A DNA stretch of 64,000 nucleotides from Prosthecobacter vanneervenii. Lineage in GTDB: Bacteria > Verrucomicrobiota > Verrucomicrobiia > Verrucomicrobiales > Verrucomicrobiaceae. The stretch covers positions 372,001 to 436,000 of the forward strand of contig NZ_JACHIG010000004.1 of the NCBI RefSeq assembly GCF_014203095.1. The letters are read 5' to 3'. The notes under the pieces were generated by a model. That model worked only from the letters and a program-made list of their open reading frames with translations. It was not told the origin of the DNA and did not search any database. Numbering within the stretch: the first letter of the stretch is position 1; each line of letters starts with the position of its first letter. Made by a program: the position numbers and the translations under genes. This document shows positions 54,640-63,292 of the stretch, piece by piece.

Positions 54640-56946
54640 TCACAGAGGCAGCGGCTGGTCCTCGCCGATGACCTTCACTTCCATCTCCAGGGTCACGCCG
54701 CGCTCCTGGAGGGCGGTTTCCTTGATCTGGGCCACGAGGTCGAGCACTTCGCGGGCGGTGGAGCCGCCTTGATTGACGATGAAGTTGGCGTGGATGTCGC
54801 TGACGATGGCCTTGCCGACGCTGCGGCCTTTGAGGGCGAGGTCGTCGATCAGTTTTCCTGCACCGCAGAGCTCGGGATTTTTGAAGGTGCAGCCGGCGCT
54901 GGCGCCCACGGGCTGGGAGGTGCGGCGCTTGTGGTGGGAGGCGGCGAGCTTGGCGTCGATTTCTTCGCGAGGGGCAGGAGTGCCCTTCAGTACGGCGGAG
55001 ACGACATAACGCTCCTCAAACTCGGGCACGCTGCGGTAGTGGTGGGTGATTTCTGCGAGCGGCTTTTCCTTGATGGCGCCATCGGTGTCGATGAAGCGGA
55101 CGCTGACGATCTGGTCGAAGGTTTCGCTGCCCATCGCCCCGGCGTTCATGCGGATGGCGCCGCCGAGATTTCCAGGAATGCCCTCCATCCATTCAAAGCC
55201 GCCGATACCTGCATTCCGCGCGGCGCTGGCGATCTTCTTGAGCCGTGCTCCGGCACCAGCAGTGATGAGGTCGCCGCTGGCGGTCACGTTTTCAAAGTCG
55301 CCCTTGTTATGGATGACTGCGCCGCGGATCCCGCCGTCTTTGACGAGGAGATTGGAACCGCGGCCGATGACGCGGATGGGGATGGAGGCGGAGCGCAGGT
55401 AGCGCACGACTTCGGCGAAGGATGCCTCATTGCGCGGCTCGATCCAGTACTGCGCGGGGCCGCCGATGAGCCAGGTGGTGTGGCGGTTCATCGGCTCGTA
55501 GAGGCGTGCGACACCGCCGCCGTTGGCTTCGAGGATGGCGCAGAGTTTTTCCAGCACGGGCAGGTCTCGGGCGATGCAGCGGCCGACTTCGTGCACATTG
55601 CCCGCGCCGAGGGTGATGAGGAGATCGCCGGGGCGGAGGGAGTTGCCCACTTTATCTCGTGCGATGGGCATGGTGGGCGTGCTGCCGGTCTTGGTGTGGT
55701 CGTTTTGCAGACGAACCTCTTCGAGGATGGTTTCGCCGCTGACGCCGGGGAGGGGCTTTTCACTGGCCGGATAGACGTCAGTGATAAAGAGCTCGTCCAC
55801 ATCACCGAAGCTGGCGCCGAACTCTTTTTTCAGAAGCTGAGTGCGGCTGTAGCGGTGCGGCTGGAAGAGGCAGACGATGCGCTTGGCATTGAGCCCCTTG
55901 GCCGTGGCCAGCGTGGCGGCGATTTCGCTGGGGTGGTGGCCGTAGTCGTCCACCACGGTGAAGCGCTCGCCGCTATGGCGGATTTCAAAACGGCGTTTGG
56001 CCCCGCGGAAGGAGCGCAGCGCGTGCTGGATGGCCTCAAAGGAGACACCACAGCGGGTGGCCAGTGCGATGGCTGCGAGCGCATTGGAGACGTTGTGCTT
56101 GCCAGGAATGCCGAGCGTGGCCGTGCCGAGCAGTTGGTCTTTCTGATAGACCGCAAACTCGGAGTGGTCCGGCTTCATCGAGAGAATATTGGCCGAGAAA
56201 TCATGCTCGCGGCTCCAGCCGTAGCTGACGCCCTGTGGGCCGGCGCAGACCTCACGAGCCACGGGGTCTTCGGCGCAGTGCACCCAGAGACCGCGTGTCT
56301 GGCTGAGCACCTGACGGAAGACCGCCTTGATGGCTTCGATGCCGTCGTAAAAATCGAGATGCTCGGGCTCGATATTGAGCACGATGGCGTGCTCAGGGTG
56401 GAAATTGACCAGGGTGCCGTCGCTTTCATCGCCCTCGGCCACAAAGAGCTCGCCTTCGGTGTCCCAGTGCGCATTGGAGCCGAGGATGGGGATCTCCGCG
56501 CCGACGTAGTGGCTCGGCTTCAGACCGCCCTGGCGCAGCACATGGGCGGTGAGGGCGGAAGTGGTGGTCTTGCCATGGGTGCCGCAGACGACGACGCCTT
56601 GCTTGTTGGCCATCACGGCAGCCAGCGCCTCCGCACGGCGGATAAGCGGGATGCCCTGTTTGTAGGCGGCCTCATAGGCCACATTGCCCGGCTTGATGGC
56701 GCTGGAGTAGATGACCATGTCGCAGTCTTCCACCTCCTTTTCCGTGTGGCCGTGGAAGAACTGAAGGCCGAGTTTTTGCAGGCGCTCCGTTTCCAGGGTG
56801 GTGGCCTTGTCCGAGCCACTGACCTTGTGACCGAGGCCAAGCAGCAGCAGCGCCAGCCCGCTCATGCCCGAGCCCGCGACCCCGATGAGGTCGATGCGCA
56901 TGGGGTGACGGCTTTCTTTGAGGAGGCTGAGGACGGCGTGGGTCAT
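54640..56946 (-). CDS. murC: MurC-MurB fusion: UDP-MurNAc:L-alanine ligase and UDP-MurNAc enolpyruvate reductase
   Basis: One 768-residue polypeptide holds two consecutive peptidoglycan enzymes. Residues about 15-470 are MurC: RIDLIGVAGSGMSGLALLLL, the P-loop VVVCGTHGKTTTSALTAHVL near residue 115, and DDYGHHPSEIAATLATAKG. Residues about 480-768 are MurB, an FAD protein: RVIGRGSNLLVKDGGIRGAV and GIPGNLGGAIRMNAGAMGSE, with QPVGASAGCTFKNPE carrying the Ser proton donor. MurB normally acts before MurC in the pathway, while the order here is MurC first. The fusion could channel substrate. Confidence 0.94.
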   Translation of the reverse strand: MTHAVLSLLKESRHPMRIDLIGVAGSGMSGLALLLLGLGHKVSGSDKATTLETERLQKLGLQFFHGHTEKEVEDCDMVIYSSAIKPGNVAYEAAYKQGIPLIRRAEALAAVMANKQGVVVCGTHGKTTTSALTAHVLRQGGLKPSHYVGAEIPILGSNAHWDTEGELFVAEGDESDGTLVNFHPEHAIVLNIEPEHLDFYDGIEAIKAVFRQVLSQTRGLWVHCAEDPVAREVCAGPQGVSYGWSREHDFSANILSMKPDHSEFAVYQKDQLLGTATLGIPGKHNVSNALAAIALATRCGVSFEAIQHALRSFRGAKRRFEIRHSGERFTVVDDYGHHPSEIAATLATAKGLNAKRIVCLFQPHRYSRTQLLKKEFGASFGDVDELFITDVYPASEKPLPGVSGETILEEVRLQNDHTKTGSTPTMPIARDKVGNSLRPGDLLITLGAGNVHEVGRCIARDLPVLEKLCAILEANGGGVARLYEPMNRHTTWLIGGPAQYWIEPRNEASFAEVVRYLRSASIPIRVIGRGSNLLVKDGGIRGAVIHNKGDFENVTASGDLITAGAGARLKKIASAARNAGIGGFEWMEGIPGNLGGAIRMNAGAMGSETFDQIVSVRFIDTDGAIKEKPLAEITHHYRSVPEFEERYVVSAVLKGTPAPREEIDAKLAASHHKRRTSQPVGASAGCTFKNPELCGAGKLIDDLALKGRSVGKAIVSDIHANFIVNQGGSTAREVLDLVAQIKETALQERGVTLEMEVKVIGEDQPLPL

Positions 56947-57038
56947 GATGGAGTGAGCGCGAAAGCTAGCTGTGATTGGCGAGCGGGCAAGAGATGCGGT
57001 TAATCCAACTTGATGAGATCAAGCAAAGCAGTGCCGGC

Positions 57039-57353
57039 TCATTCACGACCTGCGTCTTCCCGCAGCCGGGCCGGGAGGTCCATTTTCTCATGCAGCACAC
57101 TGATCACTCCGAGCCGCCTCTTGGTGAGCTCGCGGAAGAAAACATAGTGATGGCGGTGGCGGAAAAAATAAACGCCCTTCAATGCCTCATCCAGGACCGG
57201 CCTCCAGCGATGTCGCTGAGCCGAGACGGTTTCGATTTCGGAAACGAGCTCGCGGACATAAGCGTCCGCCTGCTGTTCACCCCATTTTTTCTCTGTGTAA
57301 TCCCATACTTCCAAGATGCGCTCCCGGGCCGCCGGATAGATTTTAGCGGGCAT
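57039..57353 (-). CDS. parE: ParE/RelE-family toxin
   Basis: The 104-residue protein has the ParE pattern: PAARERILEVWDYTEKKWGE, then EIETVSAQRHRW, then FFRHRHHYVFFRELTKRRLG and ISVLHEKMDLPARL at the end. ParE toxins poison DNA gyrase; other RelE-superfamily toxins cut mRNA, so the target is inferred from similarity. It overlaps the upstream antitoxin gene by 11 bases, the usual arrangement of antitoxin first. Confidence 0.88.
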   Translation of the reverse strand: MPAKIYPAARERILEVWDYTEKKWGEQQADAYVRELVSEIETVSAQRHRWRPVLDEALKGVYFFRHRHHYVFFRELTKRRLGVISVLHEKMDLPARLREDAGRE

Positions 57354-57612
57354 TGGCTTTTTTGCGTTTCCTAGCCTCTGCGATCAGATCCTCGGCATCC
57401 AGTGCCACAAACTCAGACTCGGCAGCTTCGGCACCTGCACGCAATTCATCCTTCAACCAGGCCCATTTGCGCTTCTCCTCCTGCTCATAATCACGACGAA
57501 CGAGATCGCGAATGTACTCACTGGTCGAAGAGTACAGACCTGACTTGAGAACACGCTGCTGGATAAAGCTCTGAAGCTCTCCCGCAAATCTAACATTGAC
57601 GCCAGCTGCCAT
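57343..57612 (-). CDS. parD: ParD/CopG-family antitoxin
   Basis: From the ATG at 57612 the protein has 89 residues. The ribbon-helix-helix DNA-binding part is VNVRFAGELQSFIQQRVLKS followed by YSSTSEYIRDLVRRDYEQEE. The basic C-terminal tail that binds toxin ends ARKRKKANAR. It is followed by parE with an 11-base overlap. A palindrome about 34-50 bases upstream may be its own operator. Confidence 0.87.
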   Translation of the reverse strand: MAAGVNVRFAGELQSFIQQRVLKSGLYSSTSEYIRDLVRRDYEQEEKRKWAWLKDELRAGAEAAESEFVALDAEDLIAEARKRKKANAR

Positions 57613-57638
57613 GCGCAATGATTCTCGATGTCCTCAAG

Positions 57639-57665
57639 ATTGTCAAATTTGTGGGACAAATTGTC
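57639..57665 (-). promoter_or_regulatory. Candidate ParD operator
   Basis: A palindrome AATTTGT-GGG-ACAAATT (57646-57662) is flanked by ATTGTC direct repeats at 57639-57644 and 57660-57665. It lies 34-50 bases upstream of the parD ATG, the normal position for autoregulation of a toxin-antitoxin operon by a ribbon-helix-helix antitoxin. Confidence 0.45.
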
Positions 57666-57674
57666 GAAGTGAAA

Positions 57675-58070
57675 TCAATGACGCAAAGCTTGAATGAGAT
57701 TTTCTGTTATGAAGTAACCTTGGTCATCCTTGCGCACGACGCTTCGAATCGAGTATGACGGGCAGTCCATGCTGGATTCGGGCATTGGGTGCAGATGGGT
57801 CTCCACAGCCAGAAGGTTCGGAAAGGGACTTGCCTTGCAAAAAACGGTCGCTTGAACCGCAGTTGTCTTTCCCTTCTGCTCAAGGTCAGGGCCGGAGATC
57901 ATCTGACCGCCATTCGAATAAACCACATGCACGGACAACCGGATGCCTTCTGCAGCCTTCTGCTCGATAAAAGGGGTGAGGATTTCTGTGACAATGAAAA
58001 GACGCAACGCCTTGTCCGGCATGAATCCGGGTGGTGAATCGAGAGGATGCTTCACAGAATATCTACTCAC
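57675..58070 (-). CDS. Hypothetical protein
   Basis: A frame of 131 residues from a GTG at 58070 that overlaps the PL10-type gene stop by 8 bases. It is soluble, with a patch of beta-strand-like residues (RLSVHVVYSNGGQMISGPDL) and no recognised domain. A Met at 58022 would give a shorter form. The base composition is slightly less GC-rich than that of its neighbours. It may be a real coupled gene or a spurious frame. Confidence 0.45.
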   Translation of the reverse strand: MSRYSVKHPLDSPPGFMPDKALRLFIVTEILTPFIEQKAAEGIRLSVHVVYSNGGQMISGPDLEQKGKTTAVQATVFCKASPFPNLLAVETHLHPMPESSMDCPSYSIRSVVRKDDQGYFITENLIQALRH

Positions 58071-59484
58071 CGCTCTTCTTCCTTGCCTCCACGTAATTCG
58101 TCATGGCGTTCATGTTTTTAACGAATTCGCCGGCGTCGATCTGGTCATTTTTGAGCCAGCGGCCTTCGCTGTCGAGGGATTCGGCGGCTTTGCGGGCCTT
58201 GGAAGCAGCACCTTTGGCGCGGCTTAGCCATTCTTTGGGTGTCTGTGGTCCGGCCTGGTCGTGCTGCAGTTCTTCGCGGCTTTTGGCGAGCTTCTTTTTA
58301 AAGTCGTCGATATTGTCCTGCACCATGTCAGTGAAGGAGTAGTGCGTGGGGATGTTGCTGCTGTCGTAGGTCAGCTCGTAGGTGTCTTTGACAAAGAAGA
58401 GGGGCTTGTTGGTCTGGAGCTCGTAGAAGCGGGCATGAGTGCCGTCGGGGAGTTTGGAGCGGTCGAACCAAGCCAGAGCGGGTTGGATGGGTTTGAGGTA
58501 TTTGTCATCGCCCGTGAGCACCCAGAGCTGATGTAGCACCTCCATGGCGCCGAGGCTTTCGTAGCCGGTGACGGATGGGGGCTCAAATTTCCGGGCCCAA
58601 ACCGGATGCATGTCGAAGTCGTACTGCTGCGCCCAGACCGGCTGAGGTTCGGGCATTTGAGCCAGGAGGAAGAACTCGCCGAGTTTTTTCAGGGAGGCGA
58701 GGTAGCGCTCGTCCTTCTCCAGCTCGTAGGCGCGGAACAGCACCTTGGCCACCTGCTGCAGGTTGTCGTCGTTCAGCGTGTAGAAGCCGCTGTATTTCAC
58801 TGCTGGAAAGGTGCGGCTCCAGGTTTCGGGATAGCTTGCTTTGAGCACTGGCGCCTTTGGATCGGCCGGGCCGGAGAACTGCTGGGGCCAGGCACCGATG
58901 GGGGCCTGGGCGGCAAGCAGGGCATCGAAGGCAAATTTGAGGCAGTGTTTCAGCTCCACGTCGTCCTTGCAGGCGGGTTCGTGCGCCATCTCCAGCAGGA
59001 AGAGCATGGCGGACTGCGTCTTGTTATCATCGAGCGTGGTGGAGTTGCGGCGCTTGCCGGGCTCCTTGTCGCCGGCGTCGAGATCGCTGCGCAGGTAATA
59101 TTTTTTGATCTTCTCAGGATCGAAATCGAAGTCGCTGTCCCAGCCGCCAGAGGCCAGCTGGCACTTGATCAGAGACTTGGCTGCGTCTTTGGCGGCGGTC
59201 AGGAAGACTTCGTCTCCAGTGGCTTGGTAGGCTTTCAGGATGGCCAACCCCATGGTGGTGGTGCCGTGCGGCTGGATGGAAATGATGGTGGGAGATTTGG
59301 CATGCTCCACCTCGCCGATCTTGCCCTCCTTGTCCCAGGATGAGGCGTAACCACCTTCACGGGCCAAATGCGTATGCACGTAGGTGACAGCCTTTTTCAT
59401 GGCTGCGGTGATGACAGCGGGATCGGGCTGATCCGCTGAAAAAGCGAACGGCGTAGCAAGGGCAAGAAAGAGGAGCGTGCGCAT
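58063..59484 (-). CDS. PL10-type pectate lyase-like secreted protein
   Basis: From the ATG at 59484 the protein has 473 residues with a signal peptide (TLLFLALATPFAFSADQ). The (alpha/alpha)-type helical repeat pattern fits family PL10 pectate lyases: TTLDDNKTQSAMLFLLEMA, APIGAWPQQFSGP and HPVWARKFEPPSVTGYESLG. PL10 lyases cleave polygalacturonate by beta-elimination. The catalytic Arg is plausible but not confirmed by eye. A GH62-like gene lies 2 kb away, supporting plant polysaccharide use. Confidence 0.78.
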   Translation of the reverse strand: MRTLLFLALATPFAFSADQPDPAVITAAMKKAVTYVHTHLAREGGYASSWDKEGKIGEVEHAKSPTIISIQPHGTTTMGLAILKAYQATGDEVFLTAAKDAAKSLIKCQLASGGWDSDFDFDPEKIKKYYLRSDLDAGDKEPGKRRNSTTLDDNKTQSAMLFLLEMAHEPACKDDVELKHCLKFAFDALLAAQAPIGAWPQQFSGPADPKAPVLKASYPETWSRTFPAVKYSGFYTLNDDNLQQVAKVLFRAYELEKDERYLASLKKLGEFFLLAQMPEPQPVWAQQYDFDMHPVWARKFEPPSVTGYESLGAMEVLHQLWVLTGDDKYLKPIQPALAWFDRSKLPDGTHARFYELQTNKPLFFVKDTYELTYDSSNIPTHYSFTDMVQDNIDDFKKKLAKSREELQHDQAGPQTPKEWLSRAKGAASKARKAAESLDSEGRWLKNDQIDAGEFVKNMNAMTNYVEARKKSGE

Positions 59485-59511
59485 GGCTGGGAGGCCATGC
59501 AAACGTCGGCT

Positions 59512-60915
59512 TCAGCTCCAGTCCTTCAGTCTTTCCGGGAAGGGGCATCCGGCGCAGGCGGAGTCATCCTCCAGACAGAAGTCCTCGTAAATCTGCAGAA
59601 GGCCCTGCTGATGGTGCAGCTTTTGGGTAAAGTCGCTGCCACGGGTGCCCTCCTCGCCAAAAAGGCGGTGCACAGCCAGGCGCACCTTCTGATTGTCCAG
59701 CAGCGCGGGGAGTTCGAGGTACTCGGCCCAGAGGCGCGTGCGCTCAGGGACGAGCAGCGGGTAGGCCACATTGGCCAGCATCTCCTGAACTCGGGTCTCC
59801 CCGATCAGCGCCACTGGTTTGGCCGCTTCCTCAGAAAGCAGTGTGTAGTGGGTGGTCCAGAATTCATGCTTCAGCCCCAGCAAGGACTCCCGCCAGGCAG
59901 CCTGACTCCAGCGTGTGGCATCGGCCAGCGGGGTGATGATGGCTGACCAGGAACGCAGCAGCGCGGCCAGTGCGCCGAGGCGGCGCTGTGGGTGGTTGCC
60001 GGGGCGGATGGCGTTGAGCTTCCAGCGCAGGAGCTGGCGGCCATCCAGCCAGCGCTCTGCGCCGCTGCGGAGCTTCCACCACTCGCTCCAGAGCTGGCGC
60101 AGGTAGGAGCGTGTGGCGGGCTCGGTGTCGTCACTGCGCACGCTTTCCAGAAAGCCGGAGACGCCAAAGAGCCAGGCCTCCCGCTGCACAGCATCGAGCT
60201 GGAGGATCTTCTTCAAAGGCAGCCGCTGCGAGAGGATGGCAAAAGGCTGCTGATTGTTGCGGTAGCCGAGTGCCTGCGCCAGGGCCTGATAGACCGCCTG
60301 CTCCCGCCCCTGAGCAGCTACGCTGCGGTGCAGGCGCTTCGATTTGATCTCCAGCCGGTGCTGTGCGGCGGCCTCGATGATGGACTGCACACGCGCCGGT
60401 TCCATTTCACGCAGAGGCAGGGCGCAGCGGCCCAGCCGCGCCGGAGCCTGATGGCGTCTGGGCTTGAGCCCCTCTGGCAGCATGGTGGCGCTGAGCAGCA
60501 GCTGCGGCACCTCCTGGTGGGCGCTGGTGCGGGTATAGAAGCGCTCCTCTGGCGCGTGGAGAAAGAGGTGCAGCACCACGCGGTTGAAGTTCTCGTTGGC
60601 GCCGTGGGCGTGCCGCTCCCAGTCACGGGCATCGGGGTCAAGCTCGATGTCTCCGCGCGTGGTTTGACCATCGATGGCGATGGCACAGCCGGTGAAGTCG
60701 GGTCCTGCGCCGGAATTCCACACGCCGAAATCTGCGATGCGCAAAGGCCGCCCGTCGGTGGTGGTGAACTCACTGCCGAAGGCTCCGGAGAACCACAGGC
60801 TCTGCAGCTCCATTTCGGTCATCGGCTCGGCAAAACCGGGTAAAGTCTCAGCTACGCCGGTGAACACGGATTCGCGGAAACGGGCGTAGCGGTCGGCGAG
60901 CGGGAGCGGCGTCAT
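59512..60915 (-). CDS. DUF2851-family protein
   Basis: From the ATG at 60915 the protein has 467 residues. It matches the DUF2851 family: LQSLWFSGAFGSEFTTTDGR and ADFGVWNSGAGPDFTGCAIA at the N-terminal end, then DIELDPDARDWERHAHG, and a C-terminal CLEDDSACAGCPFP cysteine cluster. DUF2851 proteins are of unknown function; the N-terminal part has a PD-(D/E)xK-nuclease-like order of acidic residues (D, E, D), which is only a guess. An upstream ATG would add 31 residues unlike the family and is rejected. Confidence 0.85.
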   Translation of the reverse strand: MTPLPLADRYARFRESVFTGVAETLPGFAEPMTEMELQSLWFSGAFGSEFTTTDGRPLRIADFGVWNSGAGPDFTGCAIAIDGQTTRGDIELDPDARDWERHAHGANENFNRVVLHLFLHAPEERFYTRTSAHQEVPQLLLSATMLPEGLKPRRHQAPARLGRCALPLREMEPARVQSIIEAAAQHRLEIKSKRLHRSVAAQGREQAVYQALAQALGYRNNQQPFAILSQRLPLKKILQLDAVQREAWLFGVSGFLESVRSDDTEPATRSYLRQLWSEWWKLRSGAERWLDGRQLLRWKLNAIRPGNHPQRRLGALAALLRSWSAIITPLADATRWSQAAWRESLLGLKHEFWTTHYTLLSEEAAKPVALIGETRVQEMLANVAYPLLVPERTRLWAEYLELPALLDNQKVRLAVHRLFGEEGTRGSDFTQKLHHQQGLLQIYEDFCLEDDSACAGCPFPERLKDWS

Positions 60916-61255
60916 GAGGGGTTTCCTATCAAGGATGGTCCCGCACGGAATGCCACCGGATTTGTGCAAGCGCGTGTCTCTGTGAGCAAGATGAAGGTGA
61001 ATCCACATGTGTCCTGAGCGTCTATGCGGACATGCGGCCAGGCTTGTCTTTCGAACTTCAGCCGCCGTCTCATAGGGGCGCCGCCTATCGCTCCGTAGCT
61101 TCCTCGGCGTCGTCCTTCTGGAATGTGCAAAGTCGCTGTAACATGAGAATATTGGCTTTCGTCATAAAGAAACCGCAGGAACGTCTCATCGCGTTAACTC
61201 AAGAGGAGTCGTCTTCTGAGGCATTCAACCGCCATACCCAACCCAAACCTAAGTC
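60916..61255. other. 340-base gap before a small secreted protein gene
   Basis: No gene found. The stretch at about 61020-61140 has a GC-rich block with GGGGCGCCGCC (a short palindrome) followed by a lower-GC segment. It could be an interspersed repeat fragment, but a second copy is not seen in this window. The leader of the downstream gene is C/A-rich without a Shine-Dalgarno sequence. Confidence 0.5.
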
Positions 61256-61552
61256 ATGAAAACGACACTCATGGTTGCCGCATTACTGGCCTCAATGTCC
61301 ATGGCCCAAGCTGGACCACCTATCACTCCGGCCAAGATCAAGAAGCCGCTGCACCTCAGCCAGGTGAAGAGCATCTTCCGACAGCCCGAGCCTGCCGTGC
61401 CTGCTGCACCTGTGACAACTGTTCAAAAAGACGGCGCAACTACTGCGGCAGGCGCTGTGAGCACCACCGAACCCGCCCCACAGCCGGTGAGCAAAAAGGT
61501 GCATCTCAACACGTTTCTCAATCATCCGTCATCGGCTCCAGGTCCGAAATAA
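61256..61552 (+). CDS. Small secreted protein, unrecognised
   Basis: The 98-residue protein has a good signal peptide (LMVAALLASMSMAQAG) and a mature part rich in Pro, Ala, Thr and Val, with basic patches (KIKKPLHL, SKKVHLNTFLNH). Low complexity suggests a flexible, surface or linker-type peptide. No family is recognised. The leader at 61239-61249 shares CAACCCAAACC with the leader of the first hsp20 gene. Confidence 0.65.
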   Translation: MKTTLMVAALLASMSMAQAGPPITPAKIKKPLHLSQVKSIFRQPEPAVPAAPVTTVQKDGATTAAGAVSTTEPAPQPVSKKVHLNTFLNHPSSAPGPK

Positions 61553-61567
61553 GGGGCTTCGTGGCTG

Positions 61568-61598
61568 GCAGTCCGTCTCTACAAGAACGGCGGACTGC
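61568..61598. terminator. Hairpin between convergent genes
   Basis: Eight-pair stem GCAGTCCG (61568-61575) with CGGACTGC (61591-61598) and a 15-base loop lies between the stop of the small secreted protein and the stop of the GH62-like gene. Probable bidirectional terminator; no strong T-run. Confidence 0.6.
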
Positions 61599-61603
61599 TA
61601 TTG

Positions 61604-62626
61604 CTAGTGGCTGGTTTGAAGATCCAGAATCCCAATCCGCCACGGGATGCTGCCATATTTTTTCGCCTTGTAGCCTTCGGCATCGACTCCCTGGAAAACG
61701 AAGCGGAGGTGGGCGGGATCGACTTCGAGGGTTTCGTCGTTGCTGCTGCGGATGAGTTCGCCGTGGCTGATGCTGGTGGTCCAGGGTTCTTTTTGAGTGA
61801 CGTTGGCGGTGGAGGCGAAGGGGTGGTCGCGGGTGGCGGCAAGAGGTTTCCAGGGGCCTTCGAGTTTGTCTGCCAGCCAGGCTTTGTAGTAGCGGTGCCC
61901 GGGCCCCAGAGCCTCGATGATGGTGAGGTATTGGTCGTGGTCTTTGAGCTTGTAGGTATGCGAGGCTTCGAAGAGTTCTTCCTTGGTATCTTTGAGCAGC
62001 AGTTCGGGTTTGGACCAGCCGAGAGGAAAGCTGGCCTTGGAGGTTTCGCGCCGCCAGAAATGGCCGTCGTCGCTGGTGTAGAAGAGATGGGCCTTGGTGG
62101 CGTCGCAGATGACCCAGAAGTCGATCCATTTAATTTTGTCTCCCCCTTCGGGCAGCGCATCGATCATGGGCTTCGGCTTGGTCCAGGATGCCGGATCGTC
62201 CAAGGTAGCTGTGGTGGAAAAATACGGTGCCATCTTTGGTCCACGGCGCTCGTCGACGAGCTGGTAAATGAGATACCACTTCTGATGCGGCGTGTAGAAG
62301 AACACCTGCGGAGCGCAGTGGTATTGATCATGAAAGTCGAGCGTGTGGCGTGTGGCTTTGCCTGCGTCTTTCCAGTCGGTGAAGCTGAGGTATTGCATGT
62401 CCACCTTGCCCGACGCACGCCGATGCGTGGCAAAGAGGTGCCATTTTCCCTCATGAAACACCATCGACGGGTCTTTGAGCGCCACGTCGGGGTCAGTTTC
62501 ATCAGTCGCAGGACCAATAAGAGCGGGCGTGCTTAGCCAATGGAATTCTCCCGTGCTTAACCAAGACGGATCAGTCGCGTGAAGCGCGCTGACAAGACAA
62601 AGGGCGATCAGGGAGTGAAGCTTCAT
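61604..62626 (-). CDS. GH62-like alpha-L-arabinofuranosidase
   Basis: The 340-residue protein has a signal peptide (KLHSLIALCLVSALHA). The five-bladed propeller pattern of GH62 is visible: ALKDPSMVFHEGKWHLFATH near residue 50, YHCAPQVFFYTPHQKWYLIY near 105, and IKWIDFWVICDATKAHLFY near 165. GH62 enzymes remove arabinose side chains from arabinoxylan. The start overlaps the HAD gene stop by 4 bases, which couples them. The catalytic Asp and Glu appear to be in KDPSM and EASHTYK. Confidence 0.87.
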   Translation of the reverse strand: MKLHSLIALCLVSALHATDPSWLSTGEFHWLSTPALIGPATDETDPDVALKDPSMVFHEGKWHLFATHRRASGKVDMQYLSFTDWKDAGKATRHTLDFHDQYHCAPQVFFYTPHQKWYLIYQLVDERRGPKMAPYFSTTATLDDPASWTKPKPMIDALPEGGDKIKWIDFWVICDATKAHLFYTSDDGHFWRRETSKASFPLGWSKPELLLKDTKEELFEASHTYKLKDHDQYLTIIEALGPGHRYYKAWLADKLEGPWKPLAATRDHPFASTANVTQKEPWTTSISHGELIRSSNDETLEVDPAHLRFVFQGVDAEGYKAKKYGSIPWRIGILDLQTSH

Positions 62627-63285
62627 GACATGAGTGCCTTGAGCGAGACATCAGCGAGTGAGTCAACGCGCTTCCACGCGCCGGTGAAATCAAGATGTCG
62701 TGTCATCGGCCCCGGGGCGACGATGCAGCGGATGCCGGCGGCCATGGCGGCGCGGAGGCCATTGAGGGAGTCTTCAAAGATGACGGCTTCTTCAGGCGCG
62801 ACGCCGAGCTTTTCGGCGGCATGCAGGAAGAGACTGGGATCGGGCTTCACCTTGCCGGTGTCGTCCACGGTGGAGATGTGGTGAAAGTGGTCGTGCAGTC
62901 CCAGCTGGTCCATCCAGGAGTCGATCCATACACGCGGGCTGCTGCTGGCGATGGCGATGCGCAGGCCGAGTGCATCCGCCTCCTGCAGACGGTCCGCCAC
63001 CCCGGGCAGCAGGTGCAGATGTTTGCGCAGCTCGCCCTCGCGGATCTTGCGCTCAATTTCGATGGCAGCCCAGTCGAAGTCTCTGCCGGTGAGCTGTTCG
63101 AGGTCACGTTTGGGATCGTAGGCACCGGTCAGGAAGTCGGTGCCTACGGCCTGGGCATAACGCTCCACGGGAAGCTCATGGCCATGCTGGCTGAAGATCT
63201 CTCTCCAGGTGTGGTAACCGGTGCTTTCAGTGTCAACGATGAGGCCGTCGAAGTCAAAGATGACGGCGCGGATGGGTGGGGGCAT
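62623..63285 (-). CDS. HAD-superfamily sugar phosphatase/phosphoglucomutase-like
   Basis: A 220-residue HAD protein with an alpha-helical cap. The motifs are VIFDFDGLIVDTEST (motif 1), IAIASSSPRVWID (motif 2), Lys in GKVKPDPSLFLHAAEKLGV (motif 3) and VIFEDSLNGLRAAMAAGI (motif 4). This is typical of beta-phosphoglucomutase or sugar-phosphate phosphatases. The substrate is unknown. It precedes the GH62-like gene by a 4-base overlap, so it may act on released sugars. Confidence 0.88.
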   Translation of the reverse strand: MPPPIRAVIFDFDGLIVDTESTGYHTWREIFSQHGHELPVERYAQAVGTDFLTGAYDPKRDLEQLTGRDFDWAAIEIERKIREGELRKHLHLLPGVADRLQEADALGLRIAIASSSPRVWIDSWMDQLGLHDHFHHISTVDDTGKVKPDPSLFLHAAEKLGVAPEEAVIFEDSLNGLRAAMAAGIRCIVAPGPMTRHLDFTGAWKRVDSLADVSLKALMS

Positions 63286-63292
63286 GGGCGAC

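Noticed and set aside
54769..57003. A 744-residue plus-strand frame opposite murC-murB
   Set aside because: The minus strand encodes all MurC and MurB motifs, and the plus frame is a low-complexity antisense shadow.
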